Notes under the pieces: generated by a model
What the model was told of the DNA's origin: nothing
The model's input: the letters and a program-made list of their open reading frames with translations, nothing else
Databases searched by the model: none
Position numbers and translations under genes: made by a program
DNA from: an uncultured Aquimarina sp.
GTDB lineage: Bacteria > Bacteroidota > Bacteroidia > Flavobacteriales > Flavobacteriaceae
Direction of reading: 5' to 3'
Assembly: GCA_947498705.1 (NCBI GenBank)
Contig: CANMLW010000008.1
Location: 62,001 to 126,000, forward strand
Length of the DNA: 64,000 nt
Shown: in pieces, positions 9,492-15,542 of the stretch
Layout of the letters: each line of letters opens with the position of its first letter
Numbering within the stretch: the stretch's first letter is position 1

Positions 9492-10052
9492 ATGAAATTC
9501 AATAAAAAAAATATTTCTAATACTGTTTTTGTAATTCTTTTGGTGCTGTTTTTTATACCTAATACCAGAGGAATGATGCAAATAGTCTTAACAAGAATCT
9601 TTTCCTTTAGTCCTGGCCTGGTAAATGTTGAGGAGAGGGTTAAGGTTTCATCCTATGACTGGAAGCTACATGGAGTAAATACAGAATCAATTAATTTTGA
9701 TATAGCCAAAGGCAAAGTTGTGTTAATTAACTATTGGGCTACCTGGTGCCCTCCATGTATTGCAGAAATGCCTTCATTGCAAAAGTTATACAATGATTAC
9801 AAAGACAAAGTAGTCTTTCTTTTTATTACTATGGATGATGATCCAGAGCTTAATAAATTTATGGAAGATAAAAATTACTATTACCCTATCTATAGGTCTT
9901 TGTCACAAACCCCTAAGCCTTTTGTAGGGAAATCACTACCTACTACCTATGTGATAGGTAAAGATGGAACAATTGTAATAAATAAAGTTGGAGCAGCCGA
10001 TTGGAATACAAGCAAGGTGAGAGAAACACTTGATAGATTATTGCTAGAATAG
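9492..10052 (+). CDS. TlpA/ResA-like membrane-anchored thiol-disulfide oxidoreductase
   Basis: This 186-residue protein has one N-terminal membrane segment (about residues 10-25) and a periplasmic thioredoxin fold. The redox motif WCPPC is at residues 85-89, preceded by VVLINYWAT, and the cis-proline loop is SLPTTYVI. Such proteins reduce or oxidise cysteines of exported proteins, classically apocytochromes c. I took the ATG at 9492. An in-frame TTG 75 nt upstream would put a basic, poorly hydrophobic leader before the anchor and is less likely. It is monocistronic, so no specific client is indicated by context. Confidence 0.88.
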   Translation: MKFNKKNISNTVFVILLVLFFIPNTRGMMQIVLTRIFSFSPGLVNVEERVKVSSYDWKLHGVNTESINFDIAKGKVVLINYWATWCPPCIAEMPSLQKLYNDYKDKVVFLFITMDDDPELNKFMEDKNYYYPIYRSLSQTPKPFVGKSLPTTYVIGKDGTIVINKVGAADWNTSKVRETLDRLLLE

Positions 10053-10301
10053 GCAAGAATAGATTCTCTTATTTTGTGATGTATTAAGTAAGTTTGTTAA
10101 GATGTTTCAGAGGGTAGGTAATGGTGGATTTTAAGATTTGTGTAGTAAAACATACAAGGAAAATATTCTAATTATAAGAGAAAAAAAAATATTAATCTAA
10201 ATAGAGGTTAGTTTTTGACTAGAATTTTTTGAAATTGATTTTTATTGAGTAATATTTGTGTAGGTTATTGGATTGATAGCTTTATACATTGAGATTAAAT
10301 A

Positions 10302-10556
10302 ATGAAGATCAACGAAAGTTTAATAAGAGAATACGTACAGAAGTCATTTGATGATGGATATATTCAAATTACAGATCATAGAAGAAATGTTTTAGTACTT
10401 GAAAACGGCGTATTTAAATTTAATGGGTGTACTCAACCAAAATCAAAATCGGGTATAGAGGCAGTTTTTATAGAAGCTTTTAGGTTAACAAGGTTTGTGA
10501 AATTGGGAGAGGATGAGTTTATTAGAGAACGAAATCAATGGTTTAAAAAACCTTAG
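10302..10556 (+). CDS. 84-residue protein of unknown function, paralogue 1
   Basis: I do not recognise this protein. It is a soluble 84-residue protein with no signal peptide and one cysteine, in FNGC. It shares by eye 49 of 84 residues with the gene at 11081, including QKSF, NGVF, FNGC, QPKSK, IEA, EAFRLTR and RERN. Conservation is spread over the full length, so this is a real coding gene and a compact mixed alpha/beta domain is likely. A strong terminator lies 35 nt after the stop, so each paralogue is an independent transcription unit. Confidence 0.75.
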   Translation: MKINESLIREYVQKSFDDGYIQITDHRRNVLVLENGVFKFNGCTQPKSKSGIEAVFIEAFRLTRFVKLGEDEFIRERNQWFKKP

Positions 10557-11080
10557 TAATGAGTTAGAATAAAAATGAGTTTTATAAATACAAAAAAGAC
10601 TGCCAAAAGGCAGTCTTTTTTGTTGAAGAAAAGTTGGTTTTAATATTTAAAAATGTTGAAAGAAAAAAGCTTCCAGTCCTCTGCTTCTACCACTAACTTA
10701 TGCTAGAATATGTATTTAATTATTTTTTGTGATCTGTATACGAACGATTCTAAAAAAAATGAAACAGATTTAGGGTAAATTTGAATATGATGTTTATGAG
10801 CGGCTAAATCCTAAAAATAAGGTAGGTGTAAACATAACAAGAGATGTTGGCTATGAAGATTACTAAAAGACGAATAAAAGGAGATATTAGAGTTGCTTTT
10901 AGGAGTATAAATAGTTTTGCCTGTAAATTAGTGGCTAATAGGTGTAACCGTGAATTAATAATTGAACAGAATATGTTTTATTTTTTGTTTAGCTCCTTAA
11001 TTCTCAAATATTTTGATTATATTGAATAGGAATTCTCCCCCCTTTATAAGAATAAAAATAACTCCGTAAACCTGTCGCTT
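10557..11080. other. Spacer between the two 84-residue paralogues
   Basis: This 524-base stretch begins with the terminator of the first paralogue. The rest is AT-rich with stop codons in most frames. A 61-codon frame at 10844-11029 has no recognisable feature, and I do not consider it a gene. I saw no mobile-element ends or target-site repeats that would explain the duplication. Confidence 0.5.
10592..10621 (+). terminator. Intrinsic terminator after 84-residue paralogue 1
   Basis: A 13-bp perfect stem (10592-10604 with 10609-10621) with a 4-nt A loop reads into a T-run. It is symmetrical enough to work on both strands. Confidence 0.92.
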
Positions 11081-11335
11081 ATGAAAATTAATCAGCTTCT
11101 GATCAAAGATTTCATTCAAAAATCATTTAGTAAAGGATATCTCGAAATTATAGATCATAGAAATAATAGTATTATTCTAAACAATGGAGTGTTTATGTTT
11201 AATGGTTGTCAGCAACCAAAATCAAAAACAAGTATAGAAGCAATTTTTTTAGAAGCATTTAGATTAACAAGGTCTATTCGATTTGGGGATAAGAAATATG
11301 CAAGAGAAAGGAATAAGTGGTATTTGAAAAAGTAA
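11081..11335 (+). CDS. 84-residue protein of unknown function, paralogue 2
   Basis: This is the second member of the tandem pair and has exactly the same length as the gene at 10302. It keeps the same central block (NGVF, FNGC, QPKSK, EAFRLTR) and the RERN-x-W end. Substitutions are mostly conservative (I/V/L, K/R, F/Y), which indicates purifying selection after an old duplication rather than a recent repeat. It is unrecognised, cytoplasmic by sequence, and adjacent to the tRNA cluster on the opposite strand. Confidence 0.75.
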   Translation: MKINQLLIKDFIQKSFSKGYLEIIDHRNNSIILNNGVFMFNGCQQPKSKTSIEAIFLEAFRLTRSIRFGDKKYARERNKWYLKK

Positions 11336-11447
11336 TAGGACACTAGAGTTGTTATTTTTAGAATAGTTGTTTGACTATCGCTTAAAAACAATGAGACTAA
11401 TGGTTGGCTCATTTTTAGTGGTTGTCTAATGGTTGACTAAATCAGGA

Positions 11448-11488
11448 ATAAAAAAACCGCAATCACTTTTTTTTAGTGTATTACGGTT
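11448..11488 (-). terminator. Intrinsic terminator of the tRNA-Leu unit
   Basis: Read on the minus strand, AACCG and flanking bases pair across an A-rich loop (11475-11488 with 11455-11467, one bulge and a mismatch), followed by a run of T. It lies 9 nt after the tRNA-Leu 3' end. Confidence 0.75.
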
Positions 11489-11496
11489 ATGGTTCG

Positions 11497-11580
11497 TGCC
11501 CAGAGCGGGAGTCGAACCCGCACGCCCTAATGGACACATGGCCCTCAACCATGCCTGTCTACCAGTTCCAGCACCTGGGC
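11497..11580 (-). tRNA. tRNA-Leu (GAG)
   Basis: On the minus strand, 84 nt fold as a class II tRNA with a long variable arm. The acceptor GCCCAGG pairs with TCTGGGC (one G-T), the T arm is GCGGG-TTCGACT-CCCGC, and the anticodon stem is CATGG/CCATG with loop TTGAGGG. The anticodon is GAG, reading CUC/CUU. CCA is not encoded. Confidence 0.93.
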
Positions 11581-11613
11581 AATATAAATACCATTACAAG
11601 ATAGTATAAAACT

Positions 11614-11646
11614 AAAAAAGTACCGTACAAAAATACGATACTTTTT
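11614..11646 (-). terminator. Hairpin directly after tRNA-Lys copy 1
   Basis: On the minus strand, AAAAAGTA-x-CGTA pairs with TACG-x-TACTTTTT and ends in a T-run. It begins 2 nt after the tRNA-Lys 3' end, so it could end that transcript before tRNA-Leu or act as a processing hairpin. Confidence 0.6.
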
Positions 11647-11648
11647 AG

Positions 11649-11721
11649 TGACCGGGCTGGGGCTCGAACCCAGGACCCTCTCCTTAAAAGGGAGATGCTC
11701 TACCAACTGAGCTACCAGGTC
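11649..11721 (-). tRNA. tRNA-Lys (TTT), copy 1
   Basis: This is a 73-nt class I tRNA on the minus strand. The anticodon stem is TCTCC/GGAGA with loop CTTTTAA, giving anticodon TTT. The T arm is CTGGG-TTCGAGC-CCCAG. The acceptor GACCTGG against CCCGGTC pairs except for a T-C mismatch at the fifth position. It is identical to the copy at 11791. Confidence 0.93.
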
Positions 11722-11790
11722 ATAGATAATAAATTATCAAATATTTTTAAAGAACTAAATAAACAAAATAATTAATGTTTATTGTTTTAG

Positions 11791-11863
11791 TGACCGGGCT
11801 GGGGCTCGAACCCAGGACCCTCTCCTTAAAAGGGAGATGCTCTACCAACTGAGCTACCAGGTC
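11791..11863 (-). tRNA. tRNA-Lys (TTT), copy 2
   Basis: This is an identical second copy of the 73-nt tRNA-Lys, 142 nt from the first. It has the same T-C mismatch in the acceptor stem and the same short flank (TTTTAG on the 3' side). The spacer between the copies is not duplicated, so only the gene and a few flanking bases are shared. Confidence 0.93.
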
Positions 11864-11994
11864 ATACATTCTTTCCTTGAATGCGGGTGCAAATATACTA
11901 TCATTAATTTATTTTTCAAGAAGAAATCGAGATATTTTTACATTTTTTTTTCGTGAAGTTTTTTTTTGAGTATTATCTAATTAATTTTGGGCGT

Positions 11995-12516
11995 ATGAAT
12001 ATAGTACTAATTGGTTATATGGGTAGCGGAAAATCATTGATAGGTAATGATTTAGCTAAAAAAATAAAATTTGATTATTTGGATTTGGATGATTTTATAG
12101 AAATTCAAGAAAAAAAATCAATCTCAGAAATTTTTAAAGATCATGGAGAGATTTATTTCAGAAAAAAGGAATCTTTATACCTTAATGAGGTTTTAAAGGC
12201 AAAAAATAGCACTGTGATTTCTTTGGGAGGTGGTACTCCATGTTTTGGAAATAATCTCGAAATCGTTTTAAAAAATGAAAATGTGAAAAGTGTGTATTTG
12301 CAAACTTCATTAGATGAATTGGTCAATCGACTTTTTAAAGAAAAGAATAAACGCCCATTAATTAGTCATACCCAAACCACAGAAGAGCTTAAAGATTTTA
12401 TTAGAAAACATCTGTTCGAACGAGCCTTCTATTATAATCAAGCGAATTATAAAGTGATAACCGATGCAAAAAATGCAGATCAGATCTCAGAAGAGATTAT
12501 AGAGCTTTTATTTTAA
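11995..12516 (+). CDS. aroK: Shikimate kinase
   Basis: This 173-residue enzyme phosphorylates shikimate with ATP in chorismate synthesis. Walker A GYMGSGKS is at residues 7-14, DLDDFIE forms the shikimate/Mg site, and LGGGTPCF is the central substrate glycine loop. The lid carries NKRPLIS. I chose the ATG at 11995, which puts Walker A at the usual distance from the N-terminus; a GTG 42 nt upstream would add a non-conserved tail. The 3' end overlaps the convergent phosphoribosyltransferase gene by 9 nt. Confidence 0.95.
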   Translation: MNIVLIGYMGSGKSLIGNDLAKKIKFDYLDLDDFIEIQEKKSISEIFKDHGEIYFRKKESLYLNEVLKAKNSTVISLGGGTPCFGNNLEIVLKNENVKSVYLQTSLDELVNRLFKEKNKRPLISHTQTTEELKDFIRKHLFERAFYYNQANYKVITDAKNADQISEEIIELLF

Positions 12517-13011
12517 AAGCGCCATATCTTCTTCTCCAAACTTGACCACAACATGCTCGTGTAAGGAAGTAGAAAGAGAAATGCCTTTAAAATCTGCCTT
12601 AATAGGGTATTTTTTATGATTTCGGTTTACTAACACTGCTGTTTTAAATCGGGTTAAAGGAACATTAAGAAAATGCTTTACACCATATATTAGCGCTGTA
12701 CCAGAATTAAGAACATCATCGGCAAGTACAATAGGCTTATTTTGGTATTCATTTGCTTCAATAGATGTTTTTACCGTATTATGAGGTGATTTTTTATTCA
12801 TGGTTACCTGGCATAAAATCACCTTGATTTCAGAAATATTTTCTAAAATAGCTTTCAATCGCTGTGCAAAAATATACCCGTTTTCGGCAATCCCCGCAAT
12901 TACAATTTCTTTTTCATCAACATTAGATTCATAGATCTGATAAGCAATGCGTCTAATTTTATGTTGTATTTGCTCATGAGTAAGAATGATGTTAGTAAGA
13001 TCGGTTTGCAT
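12508..13011 (-). CDS. PyrR-like phosphoribosyltransferase
   Basis: This 167-residue type I phosphoribosyltransferase carries the PRPP-binding motif VLADDVLNSGTA at residues 95-106 and an N-terminal hood with the PPi loop near AGIAENGY. Length and arrangement resemble PyrR, the UMP-dependent pyrimidine-operon regulator with uracil phosphoribosyltransferase activity. However, no pyrimidine gene is near, and hypoxanthine- or xanthine-type activity is equally possible. It is convergent with aroK (9-nt overlap) and lies 69 nt downstream of the TPMT-like gene on the same strand. Confidence 0.82.
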   Translation of the reverse strand: MQTDLTNIILTHEQIQHKIRRIAYQIYESNVDEKEIVIAGIAENGYIFAQRLKAILENISEIKVILCQVTMNKKSPHNTVKTSIEANEYQNKPIVLADDVLNSGTALIYGVKHFLNVPLTRFKTAVLVNRNHKKYPIKADFKGISLSTSLHEHVVVKFGEEDMALLK

Positions 13012-13080
13012 ATTTTTAGAATGTTGAAAGATGTTAGAAAAACAAAATAAATTCGAAATAAATACTTTTGTATAGAGTAT

Positions 13081-13665
13081 TTATTTTGAATTTTCAAATA
13101 TAAAAAAGAGTTCGTTACCCATGCGTGCATCTATAGAATTATAACATGTTTCAAGTGTTTTTATATAAAAATGCTTTGTAAAAAGTAATTTATATTGATT
13201 CTTAGTGCCTCCAAAAGGAGGTCCTTCATTTTCAAATTCTCTTGAAAATAAAACACCTATTAACCTTCCTTTGGGTGCCAAAAGGCTTTTTATTTTAGTA
13301 ATGTAACTATTTCTTTGATCGGGTGCAAGTGCACAAAAAAATGTTTGTTCAATAATTAAATCAAAAGTATCATGATATTCAAAAAAATTTGCGCAGATTA
13401 TATTTTCTGAAGGAAAATCTGGAAATCGCTTTTTAAAGCTTTCTAGAGCCTCATTGGCAATGTCAAGCACAAATACGTTTTTGAATCCTTTACGATAAAG
13501 GTACTCTGCTTCATACGCATTTCCACAACCAGGAATAAGTATTTTGAGATTGTAATTTATTAATTGATCAAAATAATGTGCAATAGGAGGAGAAACAAAA
13601 CCAATGTCCCAACCTGTTTGTTGGTTTTGGTAGCGACTTTTCCAGTAATTTTTGTTTGGATTCAT
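13081..13665 (-). CDS. TPMT-like SAM-dependent methyltransferase
   Basis: This 194-residue protein begins with YWKSRYQNQQTGWDIG, the N-terminal signature of the thiopurine S-methyltransferase family. The SAM-binding motif I LIPGCGNAYEA follows at about residues 44-54. Asp in VLDIANEAL is the ribose ligand, and EQTFFCALAPDQR matches the family's substrate loop. Bacterial members methylate thiol, selenium or tellurium compounds, or halides. The natural substrate here is unknown. Its start overlaps the stop of the S4-domain gene by 4 nt, so the two are translationally coupled. Confidence 0.86.
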   Translation of the reverse strand: MNPNKNYWKSRYQNQQTGWDIGFVSPPIAHYFDQLINYNLKILIPGCGNAYEAEYLYRKGFKNVFVLDIANEALESFKKRFPDFPSENIICANFFEYHDTFDLIIEQTFFCALAPDQRNSYITKIKSLLAPKGRLIGVLFSREFENEGPPFGGTKNQYKLLFTKHFYIKTLETCYNSIDARMGNELFFIFENSK

Positions 13666-14057
13666 TCTTCACTATCTTTATCTTTATGTGAGTCATCAAT
13701 AAACCAATCGTCGATATCTCTTCTATCTTTTTTGGTAGGTCTTCCTGTCCCTTTTTTTCGATAATAATCTTTCGAATATTTTAAAAGGTCTAATTTTTGC
13801 AACGCTTCTTTCGGAGTGGTGTCTTTACGATAAATGTCGACTAATTTTGCTCCTATTCGATTATCAGGGGTGTCAAGTACGACAAGTTCATAATTAATCT
13901 GATTTTTGCGTACAGTAATCTTATCGGTAGGATAAACCTCTCTAGACGGTTTAACAATCTGTTCATTTACTCGAACCTTACCCTCCTTGCATGCTTTGGT
14001 GGCAATACTTCGAGTTTTGTAATACCTGACAGACCATAAATATTTATCAATTCGCAT
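13662..14057 (-). CDS. S4-domain RNA-binding protein (Hsp15-like)
   Basis: This 131-residue protein opens with an S4 RNA-binding domain (MRIDKYLWSVRYYKTRSIAT, then the conserved GKVRVNEQIVKPSREV). Its C-terminal tail is basic and contains KGTGRPTKKDRRDID. This architecture matches Hsp15/HslR, which binds stalled 50S subunits still carrying a peptidyl-tRNA. The GRPTKKDRR tail is typical of Bacteroidota versions. It is the first gene of a short operon with the methyltransferase. Confidence 0.88.
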   Translation of the reverse strand: MRIDKYLWSVRYYKTRSIATKACKEGKVRVNEQIVKPSREVYPTDKITVRKNQINYELVVLDTPDNRIGAKLVDIYRKDTTPKEALQKLDLLKYSKDYYRKKGTGRPTKKDRRDIDDWFIDDSHKDKDSEE

Positions 14058-14146
14058 AAAAAAGATTTAAAAAGAAGTAATCTCTAGTAAATAATAAAAC
14101 AAAAGTACAAGAAAATTGTATCTTGCGCCTTCAAAAAAGTAATCAG

Positions 14147-15352
14147 ATGAAAGTAAGAAATTATATTTATGCCGCTGGGCTTACTATAATAACTTTATTT
14201 AGTTGTAATAAAGATGATGATGGTGATAATGAACCTACTGTTATACCTCCTCGAGATAGGGCTGAACAACAAAAAACAGACGATGCAAAACTTCAAGCTT
14301 ATTTCGATACTCATTTTTATGTGGATGTAGAAGTAGATCTTAACAACGATGGGCAAATCGAATATGTAACAAGACAATTTGATACCATTGCAGGTGATAA
14401 TGCCGATAAAACACCAATTAGTGAAACGGGATTACTAGAAACCAAAACAATTAATAGAGATGGTGTAGAATACAAACTTTATGTTCTTAAAATTGCAGGT
14501 GGTGCTACCGAGAAGGAAAAACCAACATTTGCTGATTCTACTTTGGTGACTTATAAAGGAGAAGAGTTATATGACAATGAAGATAGGGATGCTGATGGGA
14601 TACCAAATATTGCTGATGTAGACTCTGATGATGATGGAAATGAGCTAGCCAGTGGAGCAAGTACGCGCCCTGATAAAGATGGAGATGGTATTGCCGATAA
14701 TAGTGATGCAGATGATGATGGTATTGATGGATTAGATGCGGGTAAAATAGATACAGATAATGATGGTATTATCGATGATAAGGATCCTGTGGATAATAAT
14801 GATCTGGATCGAAGAGTCTTTGATAATAGAGTAAGTCCTGTTTGGTTCGATCAAACAACAGTTATAGAAGGGTGGAGAGAATCATTAGTAGATTATAGAG
14901 GAGCTTCTGGTTTTAGTGAAAATGCTGATGGAACCGTAAAGTATAATGATGATTATGGTAATATTACTGTTTTTATACCTTCTGGCCTAGGATATTTTAA
15001 TCAACCTCCTGTGGGGATTACTGCTTACACACCGTTGGTTTTTAATATACAGTTATATGAAGTAAATCAATCTGATCACGATGCTGATGGAATACCTTCA
15101 TACCTTGAGGATATAGATAATGATAGATTATTGATATCAGATACAGATGATAATACAGATGGAGATAATTTTTCTGATTATTCTGATGCTGATGATGATA
15201 ATGATGGTACTCCTACAAAAAATGAAATTACAGTGGTAGATAGTAATAATGACGGAGTAATAACGCTAGATGAAATTACGTTTTATGACGATGATGGTGA
15301 TGGGATAAATAATCATTTAGATTCTGATGATAAAGAAGTTAAGAGTGAATAA
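14147..15352 (+). CDS. FKBP-type isomerase lipoprotein split by thrombospondin type 3-like repeats
   Basis: This 401-residue lipoprotein has the lipobox LFSC (C20), then NKDDDGDN, which resembles a surface-export signal. An FKBP domain begins with STLVTYKGEEL at about 141-151 and breaks off exactly where canonical FKBPs continue to 'DGxxFDSS'. About 80 residues of Asp-rich repeats (DADGIPNIADVDSDDDG and relatives) follow. FKBP then resumes at VFDNRVSPVWF and VIEGWRE, and ends near 315 with the hydrophobic strand YTPLVFNIQLYEV. A second block of DxDxDG repeats fills 316-395. The start at 14147 is preferred over a TTG 24 nt upstream because it gives a clean signal peptide. Isomerase or chaperone activity and Ca2+ binding are inferred. 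Confidence 0.85.
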   Translation: MKVRNYIYAAGLTIITLFSCNKDDDGDNEPTVIPPRDRAEQQKTDDAKLQAYFDTHFYVDVEVDLNNDGQIEYVTRQFDTIAGDNADKTPISETGLLETKTINRDGVEYKLYVLKIAGGATEKEKPTFADSTLVTYKGEELYDNEDRDADGIPNIADVDSDDDGNELASGASTRPDKDGDGIADNSDADDDGIDGLDAGKIDTDNDGIIDDKDPVDNNDLDRRVFDNRVSPVWFDQTTVIEGWRESLVDYRGASGFSENADGTVKYNDDYGNITVFIPSGLGYFNQPPVGITAYTPLVFNIQLYEVNQSDHDADGIPSYLEDIDNDRLLISDTDDNTDGDNFSDYSDADDDNDGTPTKNEITVVDSNNDGVITLDEITFYDDDGDGINNHLDSDDKEVKSE

Positions 15353-15360
15353 AACCATTC

Positions 15361-15422
15361 TAAACTATTTTATACAAAAAAGGCTTTCGGTATCGAAAGC
15401 CTTTTTTGTATAAAATAGTTTA
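15361..15422 (+). terminator. Very long perfect-stem intrinsic terminator
   Basis: A 29-bp perfect inverted repeat (15361-15389 with 15394-15422) has a 4-nt loop. The core GGCTTTCG stem with flanking A and T runs is a normal terminator, but pairing continues through the T-run for another 14 bp. It starts 8 nt after the FKBP stop codon. Confidence 0.92.
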
Positions 15423-15542
15423 CGCATAATTGACAAAAGTGATTAATCAAAATTGTATTTGACCTTCTTGTTAAATAATTATTAATTACCTATGCTTTTC
15501 TTTGTCAAAAAGTATCTTTAAATTCTGTTTACAATAAATCAT

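Noticed and set aside
10844..11029. 61-codon frame between the 84-residue paralogues
   Set aside because: No signal peptide, domain or similarity to either paralogue; composition like the surrounding AT-rich spacer.
11953..11994. GTG start upstream of aroK
   Set aside because: Adds a non-conserved tail before the Walker A region that normally begins the protein.
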